From NCBI GenBank assembly GCA_051155775.1, contig DAXETV010000021.1, positions 38,625-102,624 of the forward strand: a stretch of 64,000 nucleotides of DNA, given 5' to 3'. The notes below the pieces were generated by a model. It saw only the letters and a program-made list of their open reading frames with translations, was not told the DNA's origin and did no database searches. Positions 8,565-18,143 of this stretch are shown here, in pieces; the first letter of the stretch is position 1; every line of letters begins with the position of its first letter. The translations under genes and the position numbers were made by a program. The stretch comes from CAYSCZ01 sp051155775 (lineage in GTDB: Bacteria > Bacteroidota > Bacteroidia > Cytophagales > Cyclobacteriaceae).

Positions 8565-9818
8565 ATGAGCAATATTAAAGCTGAAGTTATCACCATCGGT
8601 GATGAAATTCTTTACGGACAGATCAACGATACCAACTCCCAGTGGATAAGCGGTGAGCTGGATAATGTTGGCATTAAAACAGTGCGCAAAACCACCGTTG
8701 CGGATAGCGAAGAAGATATTATGGCCATACTGAAAGAAGCACAGACCAGGGCGGATATCCTATTGCTCACCGGTGGATTGGGCCCCACCAAGGATGACCT
8801 GACCAAACCTACGCTGGCCAAATATTTTAATACGCCACTGGAGATAAATGAAGAAGCATTGAAAATTATTGAATATTTTTTCAAACAGATCGGGAGGGAA
8901 ATCACACAACTAAACCGTAACCAGGCTATGCTTCCCAAATCATGTGATATGATTCCAAATAAACTGGGTACAGCCCCGGGTATGTGGTTCGAAAAAAATG
9001 GTCAAGTCGTCGTCTCAATGCCTGGTGTGCCTTACGAGATGAAAGAAATGATGCTCAACTACATCATTCCCAGGTTACAAAAGACCTTTAAGACAGCCAT
9101 TATTTACCATAAAATCATTAAAACCATTGGGATTGGTGAATCCTGGCTGGCTGACATCATTAAAGAGTGGGAAGCCCTTCTTCCGGATCATATCAAGCTG
9201 GCTTACCTTCCAAGCATTGGCCAGGTTAGGCTAAGGTTAACTGCTGCCGGGCGATCTTTGGATCAGTTGGAAGCTGAAGTAAATGAACAGGCACAAAAAG
9301 TTTATCCACTCATTAAGAAATATGTGTATGGTTATGACAATGACCGCATAGAGGAAGTAATCGGCCAGATGCTTTTGAATAAAGGATTTACCGTTAGCAC
9401 TGCTGAAAGCTGTACAGGAGGTTATATCGCCCATCTGATTACCAGCATAGCGGGCAGCTCCAAATATTATAAAGGTTCTATTGTAGCTTATGATAATTCT
9501 ATCAAAAAGAAGCATTTAAATGTTGAAGCACAAATCTTAGAGGAGCACGGCGCAGTCAGTGAGCCAACAGTACTACAAATGGCTAAATCAGTAAGGGAAA
9601 AACTGGATAGCGATATTGGGATAGCCACAAGTGGCATCGCAGGACCTTTGGGAGGTAGTGAATCAAAACCTGTAGGAACACTCTGGATCGCTTATGCGGA
9701 TAGCGAAAAAGCCGTGGCCAGAAAGCTACAGTTTGGCAAAAACCGTGAAGTAAATATCAAGCTTACTGCTGTAAGTGCTTTAGATTTATTGCGACGGCAA
9801 CTAAATAAACTTAACTAA
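8565..9818 (+). CDS. cinA: CinA-family nicotinamide-nucleotide amidase (competence/damage-inducible protein)
   Basis: A 417-residue two-domain protein. The N-terminal MoaB/MogA-like COG1058 domain (about 1-170; AEVITIGDEILYGQINDTNS and LLLTGGLGPTKDDLTKP) is linked to ADP-ribose pyrophosphatase activity. The C-terminal CinA/PncC domain (about 255-415; VSTAESCTGGYIAHLITSI, SNIGIATSGIAGP-like SDIGIATSGIAGPLGG) deamidates nicotinamide mononucleotide in NAD recycling. Length is normal for the family (410-420). It starts 128 bases from the divergent YHS gene and is followed by the E2 gene in the same direction after 113 bases. Confidence 0.94.
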   Translation: MSNIKAEVITIGDEILYGQINDTNSQWISGELDNVGIKTVRKTTVADSEEDIMAILKEAQTRADILLLTGGLGPTKDDLTKPTLAKYFNTPLEINEEALKIIEYFFKQIGREITQLNRNQAMLPKSCDMIPNKLGTAPGMWFEKNGQVVVSMPGVPYEMKEMMLNYIIPRLQKTFKTAIIYHKIIKTIGIGESWLADIIKEWEALLPDHIKLAYLPSIGQVRLRLTAAGRSLDQLEAEVNEQAQKVYPLIKKYVYGYDNDRIEEVIGQMLLNKGFTVSTAESCTGGYIAHLITSIAGSSKYYKGSIVAYDNSIKKKHLNVEAQILEEHGAVSEPTVLQMAKSVREKLDSDIGIATSGIAGPLGGSESKPVGTLWIAYADSEKAVARKLQFGKNREVNIKLTAVSALDLLRRQLNKLN

Positions 9819-9903
9819 AAAGCGTCATTTATAATATTTTATTTTGTTAATAAACATTTTTATCAATATAGCCAACCGATTATTCTAAGAGACATAATTT
9901 TAT

Positions 9904-9911
9904 TATATTTG
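9904..9911 (+). promoter_or_regulatory. Candidate -7 box for the E2 gene
   Basis: TATATTTG is a perfect match to TAnnTTTG, 20 bases ahead of the ATG at 9932. No good -33 TTTG is seen at the usual spacing. It suggests that the E2 gene has its own promoter apart from cinA. Confidence 0.4.
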
Positions 9912-9931
9912 ATTAAAAGACACAAATCATT

Positions 9932-11251
9932 ATGGCAAGCGTTGAAATGGTCATGCCCAAAATGGGTGAAAGCATTATGGAGGGTACAATCCTTACCTGG
10001 CTCAAAAAAGAAGGTGACACAATTGAACAAGATGAATCTGTTTTAGAAGTAGCCACCGACAAAGTGGATACAGAGGTGCCTTCTACACACGGAGGTACAC
10101 TAAAAAAAATATTAGCCAATGAAGGGGAGGTGGTCGAAGTGGGCCATCCCATTGCAGTTATTGAGACAACAGTGGAAGAAAGCCATGGCACTGATCAACT
10201 GGTCACGCCCGAAGCGGAAGCTGCTCAACATGCTGAAGCGATGTTCACAGAAGCTATTAAACAATATTCTAACAGTGAAGTCACCAAAGAACCATCCATA
10301 AAACGTTTTTATTCGCCGTTGGTTATGAATATTGCAAAAACGGAGGGGGTGTCTACGGAGGAGCTAGAGAAAATACCTGGTACCGGCAAAGATAGCAGGG
10401 TTACAAAAAGAGACATTCTGGCATTTCTCGACCGCAAAAAGAAAAGCCATGAAATTGATGAAAGCCAGGAGGTGGATCTATCACAAGATACGACACCTAT
10501 CAACGGACAATCAAAAGATAAGCCGGACCAATATTTCGATGGACAAGACGAAATAATTGAAATGGACAGGATGCGGAAGATGATTAGTGAAAGAATGGTT
10601 TCATCCAAACGCACCGCTCCGCACGTAACCTCCTTCGTAGAAGCTGATGTGACAAAAATAGCGCAATGGAGAAACAAGATGAAAAAGACCTTCAAAGAAA
10701 GGGAAGGTCAAAGCCTGACTTTCACTCCCATCTTCATCGAAGCTGTAGCAAAAGCAATAAAAGATTATCCAATGATCAACATCCAGTTGGATGGCGATAA
10801 AATAGTCAAAAAAGGTTCGATAAACATTGGCATGGCGGTAGCACTGCCCTCAGGAAATCTTATAGTACCGGTAATTCATCAGGCAGATCAACTAAACCTT
10901 ATAGGACTCACAAAAAAAGTTAATGATCTGGCCACCAGGGCGAGAAATAATCAACTAAAACCCGACGAACTTGGCGGCGGTACATATACTATGTCTAATG
11001 TTGGATCATTCGGAAATGTAATGGGCACACCGATTATTATGCAACCACAGGTAGCGATAATGGCTTTTGGTGCTGTGGTTAAAAAGCCCGCAGTTATAGA
11101 AACCCCCCAGGGTGACTTCATCGGGATCAGGCAGAAAATGTTCCTTTCTCACTCCTACGACCACAGGGTCGTGGATGGTGCTTTAGGTGGCATGTTTGTA
11201 AGAAGAGTGGCTGATTACCTGGAATCTTTCGATATCAACAGAGTAGTCTGA
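9932..11251 (+). CDS. 2-oxoacid dehydrogenase E2 (dihydrolipoamide acyltransferase)
   Basis: Core acyltransferase of a 2-oxoacid dehydrogenase complex, transferring the acyl group from lipoyl-lysine to CoA. Domains in order across 439 residues: a lipoyl domain (about 3-78) with lipoyl-Lys in EVATDKVDTEVPS; a linker; a peripheral subunit-binding domain (about 130-168; YSPLVMNIAKTEGVS with GTGKDSRVTKRDIL); and the catalytic domain (about 210-439) ending in HSYDHRVVDGALGG with the active-site His and Asp. One lipoyl domain and the MVMPKMGESIMEGTI start suit the branched-chain/general type of Bacteroidota better than PdhC or SucB. No E1 or E3 gene is adjacent in the window, so the substrate is undecided. 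Confidence 0.9.
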   Translation: MASVEMVMPKMGESIMEGTILTWLKKEGDTIEQDESVLEVATDKVDTEVPSTHGGTLKKILANEGEVVEVGHPIAVIETTVEESHGTDQLVTPEAEAAQHAEAMFTEAIKQYSNSEVTKEPSIKRFYSPLVMNIAKTEGVSTEELEKIPGTGKDSRVTKRDILAFLDRKKKSHEIDESQEVDLSQDTTPINGQSKDKPDQYFDGQDEIIEMDRMRKMISERMVSSKRTAPHVTSFVEADVTKIAQWRNKMKKTFKEREGQSLTFTPIFIEAVAKAIKDYPMINIQLDGDKIVKKGSINIGMAVALPSGNLIVPVIHQADQLNLIGLTKKVNDLATRARNNQLKPDELGGGTYTMSNVGSFGNVMGTPIIMQPQVAIMAFGAVVKKPAVIETPQGDFIGIRQKMFLSHSYDHRVVDGALGGMFVRRVADYLESFDINRVV

Positions 11252-11316
11252 AATATATCGCATCAAACACTAAAAGATTTAATAGTTTTAATCTCGTTTA
11301 AAAATTAGGGGTATTC

Positions 11317-14040
11317 TTGAGACGCTTCATATTCATATTATTTATAGTAATCCTCATCGGTGGAGCTCTTTACTATTATTTAAGAATACACAGTACTTAT
11401 CGACCTGATTTATGGGATATTGTTCCCGGAAATGCATTGGCAGTTTATGAAACTTTTAATCTGCCTGGAAGTCTTGACCAGATAGAGCGTCTCAACGCCT
11501 GGCAAAAGATCAGTCAGTTAAGTGGATTCGACAATATTAATAACGATTTACAATACCTTTCAGAATTATCAGATGAGGATGATTTAAATAAAATATTTAC
11601 ATCCAATCAGGTATTAATATCTACCCATTCCATCTCCAAAGATGATTTTGATTTTCTCTTTCTGTTTGAGCTGAAAACAATAGAACAAAATTCAATTGTG
11701 GGTGATATCATCCAAAAATTCAAAAACAAGGATTATGTAGTTTCTGAAAGAAAATATATGGGCTACAGAATCAATGAAATCAAAAAATCCATAAGCCAGG
11801 TTGATTTTGCCTATGTATTCATTGATAATTATTTTATTGGTAGTTACACGCCTTTTCTAGTTGAAGATGCGGTGCGAATGGTAGAAGAAGAGAATTCTAA
11901 AGGGTTTCGTCAGCTCAATGACCAATTATTTGAGTTGACACGATTAAGTAATGACGCAGGTAACCTTTATATCAACAGTAAAATCGCAGGTAACTTTTTA
12001 AACCGTTTTGTGCAGAACTCATTAGATACCCTTGTAAACTACATAACGGATCAAACATTCCTTGATATAAACTTTGATGAAAATAATATTCTGCTTAACG
12101 GATTTTCAATTAATACCAGTTCGAATAACTACTTAAATTATTTTGATAATAACACTGGATCCCCGTTAGATTTTGCCTCGTTAATCCCTTTAAATACCTC
12201 TTTCCTTATTCACCACGCATTCAACAATCCATCAGAATGGTACACAAGGTATAGCAGCGGAAATATTGAATTTAGAAAAGACAAAGATTATTTAAAAAAA
12301 GAATATGATTTTCTTATCAATGACTTCATCACATTAGTAGATGATCAGTTTGGGGTTGCAACCCTCGAAACCTTTCATGGATCAGCAAGTAAAAAGATAG
12401 CTTATATTAAATCAAAGGACATCACTGAATTACTAAAACAGTTCAACAACTTATCTGCCAGGGTCACCAATAAAACAAACGACTCTATTTACTTTGAAAA
12501 TTATGAATATACACGCATCGGACAAATAGATATAGAATCATTTCCATACATGCTACTTGGCCCAGCCGGAAAAGGGTTTAAAACCAGTTTCTTTTCAGCT
12601 ATTGATAATTACATAGTCATTACAAACTCTATCCAAACCATGAAGGATTTGATCGATGATATTAAAAATGAAAATACATGGGGGAAAGTACTATCGATCA
12701 ACAACTTTCTTGTTCAGACTAACCAGGAACCCAACCTTGGCCTGATAGTGAGTTATGAACATATTATTAATTTCCTCAATGAAAAACTTAATAAAAAATG
12801 GAACGGTTATTTAAAAAATAATCACCAGGCATTTAGAAATCTCCCCTATCTGGCTTTACAATTTTCTAATGTTGATAACAAGTACTACACAAATTTATTG
12901 ATACAAACAAAAGAGAAGCAAACGCTTCCATCTATAGTCAGTGGTAAAAACTTTATCACAATGGACACTGCTGGCTTTAGATATGAACTTATCAGCAAAC
13001 CACACATATTTAGAAATCCTGCTTCAGGAAAATTCAACTACCTCTTACAAGATTCGAGTTTCATCTTACATCTGATTGATGAAAATTTCAACAAGGTCTG
13101 GTCAGACAGTATTGGTGAAAAAATTATCTCGGATATTGAACGCATCGATTATAGAGATAATGGGGAAGCAGACTATGTTTTTATCACAAAAGATGCTTTA
13201 TATGTTTTCAATCAAAATGGAAATTTAATCGAAGACTTCCCACAGACATTTGATTATCAGGCAGCGTTCTTTAGTGTAGTTGATTATGATCGATCTAAAA
13301 AATATCGGTTCATGATTTCAGATACTGAGGGGAATATTTATCTCTACGATAAAAAAATGAAAAACCTGGACGGATGGAAGCCCAGAGAACTCACAGGTTC
13401 TTTGGCAATACCTCCACGTCATGTAAGGATTAGAAACCGGGATTGTATGATAGGCTTGCAGAAGAACGGTATTATCAACATCATGAATCGACGCTCAGTG
13501 GCTTTTGATGGCTTCCCTATTGACCTCAAATCAGGCCTCAGTAGTCCTTTATTCATTGAAATTGGTTCTTCAATAAATGATTCAAGAATGACAACCATCA
13601 CAGATAATGGTGAAATAATCCAGCTCAATCTGTCTGGTCAAATAACCAAGCGCGAACAACGCTATAAACCTTCCACTGACACCCGGTTTAAACTAATAAA
13701 AGCAACCGGTCAAAATGATTATATTATTGCACGGCAGGACTTTAACAGACTAACTTTTCTTGATAGAAGCGGTGAAGTTATCTTTGAAAAAGACTACATT
13801 TCATCAGAACCGCTGATCTATCAATATTACAATTTTGGGGGCTCGAAGAAGGTTTATATTGTAATTGATCCTACCCAATCCTTTGCTTATGTTTATGATG
13901 TGGAGGGCAATTTGTTAAGCTCAAGGCCGCTGGAAACATCATTTCCGATGGGCGTTTTATATTTCAGGGAAGATAATTCACTAACATTTTTCAAGACCTA
14001 TGATAATATATTCTCCAAAGAACGCATTCAATTGCCCTGA
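11317..14040 (+). CDS. Membrane-anchored protein with C-terminal beta-propeller-like repeats (unknown function)
   Basis: A 907-residue protein that I cannot assign to a characterised family. It begins with one hydrophobic segment (RRFIFILFIVILIGGALYYYL) followed by a large extracytoplasmic portion. Residues of about 30-540 resemble the DUF3352-like layout (VPGNALAVYETFNLPG, then repeated alpha/beta segments). From about 550 the sequence has regularly spaced beta-strand repeats with Asp/Asn-Gly turns (VFNQNGNLIEDFP, SDTEGNIYLYDK, ITDNGEIIQLNLSG, DVEGNLLSS), as in PQQ/WD-type propellers. The start used is TTG at 11317, preceded by AGGGG at good spacing; there is no upstream in-frame ATG that improves the signal. 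It follows the E2 gene in the same direction with a 65-base gap. Confidence 0.75.
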   Translation: MRRFIFILFIVILIGGALYYYLRIHSTYRPDLWDIVPGNALAVYETFNLPGSLDQIERLNAWQKISQLSGFDNINNDLQYLSELSDEDDLNKIFTSNQVLISTHSISKDDFDFLFLFELKTIEQNSIVGDIIQKFKNKDYVVSERKYMGYRINEIKKSISQVDFAYVFIDNYFIGSYTPFLVEDAVRMVEEENSKGFRQLNDQLFELTRLSNDAGNLYINSKIAGNFLNRFVQNSLDTLVNYITDQTFLDINFDENNILLNGFSINTSSNNYLNYFDNNTGSPLDFASLIPLNTSFLIHHAFNNPSEWYTRYSSGNIEFRKDKDYLKKEYDFLINDFITLVDDQFGVATLETFHGSASKKIAYIKSKDITELLKQFNNLSARVTNKTNDSIYFENYEYTRIGQIDIESFPYMLLGPAGKGFKTSFFSAIDNYIVITNSIQTMKDLIDDIKNENTWGKVLSINNFLVQTNQEPNLGLIVSYEHIINFLNEKLNKKWNGYLKNNHQAFRNLPYLALQFSNVDNKYYTNLLIQTKEKQTLPSIVSGKNFITMDTAGFRYELISKPHIFRNPASGKFNYLLQDSSFILHLIDENFNKVWSDSIGEKIISDIERIDYRDNGEADYVFITKDALYVFNQNGNLIEDFPQTFDYQAAFFSVVDYDRSKKYRFMISDTEGNIYLYDKKMKNLDGWKPRELTGSLAIPPRHVRIRNRDCMIGLQKNGIINIMNRRSVAFDGFPIDLKSGLSSPLFIEIGSSINDSRMTTITDNGEIIQLNLSGQITKREQRYKPSTDTRFKLIKATGQNDYIIARQDFNRLTFLDRSGEVIFEKDYISSEPLIYQYYNFGGSKKVYIVIDPTQSFAYVYDVEGNLLSSRPLETSFPMGVLYFREDNSLTFFKTYDNIFSKERIQLP

Positions 14041-14243
14041 TTTAAACCTTCGGTAGGAAGCTAATATTTTATTAACCCATCATCTATGAATTAAAAAACA
14101 CAAAGCTTTATCCTTTGCAAATAAAACCTTAAATTGTTAGCAATTATTATTGGTTTATTAATATTCTTTAATTGTATTTTAAGGATTTAGTTGGATTCAT
14201 TAGTGATTATTCAATTCAAAAATTTAAACTTAAAACCAAAAAT

Positions 14244-15764
14244 ATGAAATCAATACTACCAATCCTGACCTTATTTTTAATTGTATTGGGAGCCTGCGAA
14301 ACATCCAAAAAGCAGGCCACCTATGAAAAACCGGCACTCTTATTCGATGAAGAACTTGCCCCATTTTATTATGGTGTTGCATCAGGGGATCCTATGGCCA
14401 CCTCTGTTGTGTTATGGACAAAAGTAGTACCAGAATTTAAAGTCCCTGAAGTTGAGATAAAATGGAGGATATCAACTGATAGAAACTTTGGTTCAATAGT
14501 TAAATCAGGTACAGAAACCCTTGATTCAATAAGTCAGTTTACCTTTAAAATGGTTGTTGACGAATTGTTCCCTGCGACATATTATTACTATCAGTTTGAG
14601 GCATTGGGTGAGGAATCTGTTATCGGAAGGACCAAAACGGCCCCTGAGGCCTCTGCCGACAGTCTCAAATTTGCTATAGTCAGCTGCAGTAATTATGAAG
14701 CAGGATTTTTCAATGCTTATGGGCACATTGGAGAAAGAAATGACCTTGATGCTGTCATTCATTTAGGAGATTATATCTATGAATATGCTCCCGGAGTTTA
14801 TGGTGACTCTTCTACCAGGCGGTTTCATAAACCTCCCAAAGAGTTGATTACATTGAGTGATTACCGGATAAGATATGCACAATACCGGTTGGATAAGAAT
14901 CTGATGAAAGCACACCAAATGCATCCATTTATCACAGTATGGGATGATCATGAAATCGCCAACAATACCTATAAATCAGGCGCTGAAAACCATCAACCAG
15001 AAGAGGGTAATTTTCAGGATAGATTAGAAAATGCGAAGAAGGCCTATTATGAATGGTTGCCAGTCACCCCGTCAGAAAAACTTTACAGGAACCTTAAATA
15101 CGGAAACCTCGCCAGCTTAATTATGCTTGATGAACGAACCGAAGGCAGAACCAAACAGCCGGAAAGTATGGATGACCCTGCTTACGAGGATGAAAACCAA
15201 GCTATGTTGGGAACCGAGCAGACCAACTGGCTTTTTGATCAACTAGCTGAAAACACAAAATGGAAAGTAATTGGTAACCAGGTTATATTTACTGATTTAG
15301 ATATCAGTGGTGCTTTTCCGGAAAGACCAAGAAATATGGATTCGTGGGATGGCTATCCTAAAGAAAAATTTAAGATCGCCGATCACATCAGATATAATGA
15401 AATCGAAAACGTAATTTTTGTTACTGGTGATACACATTGCTCCTGGGCATTTGAAACCACACTTGATCCAAAGGAAAACTATGATCCTTTTGCTGTAGAG
15501 TTTGGAACACCGAGTGTTACCAGTGCAAATTATGACGAATACACCACAAGTGATACAGCTGAGTTCGTGAGTTTTGCTTATCTGGCTGCTAATCCTCAGT
15601 TAAAGTACTGCAACCTCACAGATCATGGTTATCTCTTAATAACGCTTAAAGACGAAGAAGCCATGGCGGAATGGTTCTATGCTGAAGATATCCTAATCCC
15701 GTATCAGGAAATGAAGCATGGAATGACATTCCATGTTAAGGATGGTTCTAATAAACTTCAATAA
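14244..15764 (+). CDS. phoD: PhoD-family alkaline phosphatase lipoprotein
   Basis: A secreted phosphodiesterase/phosphomonoesterase of the PhoD type, 506 residues from ATG 14244. The frame is open further upstream (TTG 14172), but the ATG begins a classical lipoprotein signal (KSILPILTLFLIVLGAC), so the mature protein is probably lipid-anchored at the Cys of VLGAC. The N-terminal Ig-like domain (YGVASGDPMATSVVLWTKV) is followed by the metallophosphatase core: AIVSCSNYEAGFFNAYGHI, DAVIHLGDYIYEY, VWDDHEIANN and VTGDTHCSW carry the metal ligands. The gene supplies phosphate scavenging. A strong bidirectional terminator follows directly. Confidence 0.92.
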   Translation: MKSILPILTLFLIVLGACETSKKQATYEKPALLFDEELAPFYYGVASGDPMATSVVLWTKVVPEFKVPEVEIKWRISTDRNFGSIVKSGTETLDSISQFTFKMVVDELFPATYYYYQFEALGEESVIGRTKTAPEASADSLKFAIVSCSNYEAGFFNAYGHIGERNDLDAVIHLGDYIYEYAPGVYGDSSTRRFHKPPKELITLSDYRIRYAQYRLDKNLMKAHQMHPFITVWDDHEIANNTYKSGAENHQPEEGNFQDRLENAKKAYYEWLPVTPSEKLYRNLKYGNLASLIMLDERTEGRTKQPESMDDPAYEDENQAMLGTEQTNWLFDQLAENTKWKVIGNQVIFTDLDISGAFPERPRNMDSWDGYPKEKFKIADHIRYNEIENVIFVTGDTHCSWAFETTLDPKENYDPFAVEFGTPSVTSANYDEYTTSDTAEFVSFAYLAANPQLKYCNLTDHGYLLITLKDEEAMAEWFYAEDILIPYQEMKHGMTFHVKDGSNKLQ

Positions 15765-15770
15765 CTATTA

Positions 15771-15806
15771 AAAAAAGAGGCTGTCTTAAAAGCAGCCTCT
15801 TTTTTT
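15771..15806. terminator. Bidirectional terminator between phoD and the FISUMP gene
   Basis: AAAAAAGAGGCTG (15771-15783) pairs with CAGCCTC plus a run of T (15793-15806) around a nine-base loop. Both strands end in a T run, so it can terminate the phoD transcript and the convergent minus-strand transcript. Confidence 0.9.
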
Positions 15807-15821
15807 GAAGACTTGTTCCAA

Positions 15822-16436
15822 TTAATAATCCTGGACGCATCTGCAGCTGTTACGATGATCAGCGCTAACCTGGGTATGGAATACTTCATCTATATTTTTC
15901 TGAATTGTGATCAATCCGGCTGTACTTTTTGTTAAATTTTCATCATCCCAGAAATTAGCACTTATCCCGGCATCAGTGTAAAATCCTCTGGAATCTCCAA
16001 AACCGCTCATCCTGATATTTAAACCAGATGAACCACTCTCCCTCAAGGCTTTACCAGCAGTCATCTTTCCTCCAAAAGCATTAAACACTTCCGTCCATTC
16101 TTTAGGAGTCGGGAGGTGCCAGCCCTCGGGACATGCTGTCAGGGCTTGCTCATATGTATAAAGTTTACCAAATCCATTGTTGCAAAAAGCTACCTCGTCT
16201 TTGTAGCAGAAAGACTCCGGTGTTTCATAATTAAGATTCTCAGCCATCCACGTTCTTTCAATAGATATTCCTGCTTCTAAAGGAATCTTTATGGTTACGA
16301 CATCATATGTCTTACCATCCCTGGCATCCGTAAATGCACTATTTTCATCCGTAATACCATGAGTATTATCCAGCGCTTTAAAACTCATGGATATACCCAA
16401 TACAATAATTAGTAAGATAGATATCTGCTTTGTCAT
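15822..16436 (-). CDS. Exported FISUMP-domain protein
   Basis: A 204-residue secreted protein with a signal peptide (TKQISILLIIVLGISMSFKA) and a 'Fibrobacter succinogenes major paralogous' domain: WMAENLNYETPESFCYKDEV, YTYEQALTACPEGWHLPTPKEW and the end SADHRNSCRCVQDY are family hallmarks. The cysteine set suggests disulfides outside the cytoplasm. FISUMP domains occur in surface or secreted proteins of Bacteroidota and Fibrobacteres with no defined activity. The gene is alone on its transcript, closed by the shared terminator. Confidence 0.85.
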   Translation of the reverse strand: MTKQISILLIIVLGISMSFKALDNTHGITDENSAFTDARDGKTYDVVTIKIPLEAGISIERTWMAENLNYETPESFCYKDEVAFCNNGFGKLYTYEQALTACPEGWHLPTPKEWTEVFNAFGGKMTAGKALRESGSSGLNIRMSGFGDSRGFYTDAGISANFWDDENLTKSTAGLITIQKNIDEVFHTQVSADHRNSCRCVQDY

Positions 16437-16567
16437 ATTTAAGATGGTTTAAATCATGAATTAAATTGTTTCTGTGATTGAAATCAAGAAATAACACATT
16501 TTTTTTAGTTTAACTATGGATTTAATTGAACTATTTCAATCTACAAACCGGAAATCTCTTTTTTTGA

Positions 16568-17974
16568 TTAAACTTTTGTCAACTTCCACCGACCTAATCT
16601 AAACAAATAAGTACTTATGATAGCATGTAAGGAGTGTGCAATTGCTATGGTTATATAAACTCCTTTTGCCTCCAGCTCAAAATATACAGCCAGAAAATAA
16701 GCCATTGGTATCTGAATAATCCAAAAAACCAAAAAATTCACAATAGTTGGTGTTCGGGTATCTCCAGCACCATTAAAAGATTGGCTCATAACCATTCCGA
16801 AAGCAAAGAAAATATAGCCCAGGCAAATAATTTTCAATCCATCCACACCATATGCTTTGGTTTGTGTATCCTGGGTAAATATCCCAATAATAGAGTCAGC
16901 AGCTGAATAAAAAAGTATGGAAATCAACGCTAGAAATATTACATTATACCATGCTGTTAACCATACAGATTTCTCAGCCCGACTGGGGTTTAACGCCCCC
17001 AGGTTTTGACCAACCAGCGTGGCGGCAGCATTGGACATGCCCCAGGATGGGAGTAACGTAAAAACAATCACCCGAATGGTGATCGTGTAGCCTGCAAGTG
17101 CTTCACTACCAAAAAGTGAAATAATCCTTACTAAAAAAATCCAGCTAGCGGATTCAATTAAAAACTGACCTATGCCACCTGCTGATATTTTAATTAAATT
17201 GACAATGGTGTTTAGCCTTAAAACTATGTTCCCACGTGTTACTCTTACTAAACTGAAACCTCTTAATAACGCAAATAGCTGGAAAGCAACACCAATAAAC
17301 CTTCCAATGGTTGTGGCAATCGCAGCACCTTCAACGCCAAAGGCAGGAATTGGACCAAAACCAAAAATAAAGATTGGATCCAATATAATATTACATCCAT
17401 TAGCCAGCCAAAGGGATCGCATTGCTAAGGATGCGTTGCCGGCACCTCTGAATATGGAGTTGATCAGAAATAAAAACATAATGCTGATGTTGCCGGCAAA
17501 CATGATCTTGGTATAGTTAATACCTTCATAAATAATAGCATCCGAACCACCCATAAAACGAAGTATCTCCTCTGCGTATAATAGTCCCCCTAACCCAAGG
17601 AATAATGATACTGACCCTGAAAATATCATCGCCTGAAAAGCGGTATCCCCGGCTCTTTTTATGTTTTTCTCCCCAACCCTACGAGCAATAATGGCCGTGG
17701 TAGCCATGCTTAACCCTATGGCTACCGAATAAATTATTGTTAAAACTGATTCTGTAAGACCAACAGTGGCCACCGCATTTGTGCTTACTTTGCCTACAAA
17801 AAACACATCTACCACAGCAAACAACGATTCCATCACCATCTCTAAAATCATAGGAACCGAAAGCATAAATATTGCTTTGTTGATGCCCCCTGAGGTAAAA
17901 TTCGTTTCTGTGCCTTTTAGCGCTATGAAAAATTGATTGATAATATATTTAGACCTTGTGATAAGACGATACAT
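16568..17974 (-). CDS. MATE-family efflux transporter
   Basis: A 468-residue inner-membrane antiporter of the MATE/NorM-DinF group that expels drugs or metabolites using Na+ or H+. Twelve hydrophobic segments can be traced in two halves; typical motifs include GGINKAIFMLSVPMILEMVME, VDVFFVGKVSTNAVATVGL and, in the second half, GMSNAAATLVGQNLGA. The annotated ATG begins with a 20-residue basic extension before the usual start of the fold; an internal Met at the beginning of the fold is an alternative. A candidate -7 box lies about 80 bases upstream. The neighbours do not indicate the substrate. Confidence 0.92.
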   Translation of the reverse strand: MYRLITRSKYIINQFFIALKGTETNFTSGGINKAIFMLSVPMILEMVMESLFAVVDVFFVGKVSTNAVATVGLTESVLTIIYSVAIGLSMATTAIIARRVGEKNIKRAGDTAFQAMIFSGSVSLFLGLGGLLYAEEILRFMGGSDAIIYEGINYTKIMFAGNISIMFLFLINSIFRGAGNASLAMRSLWLANGCNIILDPIFIFGFGPIPAFGVEGAAIATTIGRFIGVAFQLFALLRGFSLVRVTRGNIVLRLNTIVNLIKISAGGIGQFLIESASWIFLVRIISLFGSEALAGYTITIRVIVFTLLPSWGMSNAAATLVGQNLGALNPSRAEKSVWLTAWYNVIFLALISILFYSAADSIIGIFTQDTQTKAYGVDGLKIICLGYIFFAFGMVMSQSFNGAGDTRTPTIVNFLVFWIIQIPMAYFLAVYFELEAKGVYITIAIAHSLHAIISTYLFRLGRWKLTKV

Positions 17975-18053
17975 GATTTTAACATTTTAACTATTTGAGG
18001 AAGTAGAAATTAAAAGGGAGTGGGAATTATCGTCTTATTCAATCATAGGATGG

Positions 18054-18061
18054 CAAAAGTA
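18054..18061 (-). promoter_or_regulatory. Candidate -7 box for the MATE gene
   Basis: Read on the minus strand the bases are TACTTTTG, a perfect TAnnTTTG, 80 bases ahead of the transporter start. The -33 element is not evident. Confidence 0.35.
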
Positions 18062-18143
18062 GTCTTTCTATTTTACTTATTAATTAAAATTAGCTGATTC
18101 AACATGAATAAATTATTAAGTTGAGTCATAGACCTATGACCCA

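Noticed and set aside
14172..14243. Longer PhoD protein starting at TTG 14172
   Set aside because: The ATG at 14244 starts a typical lipoprotein signal; the extension would bury it behind 24 polar residues.
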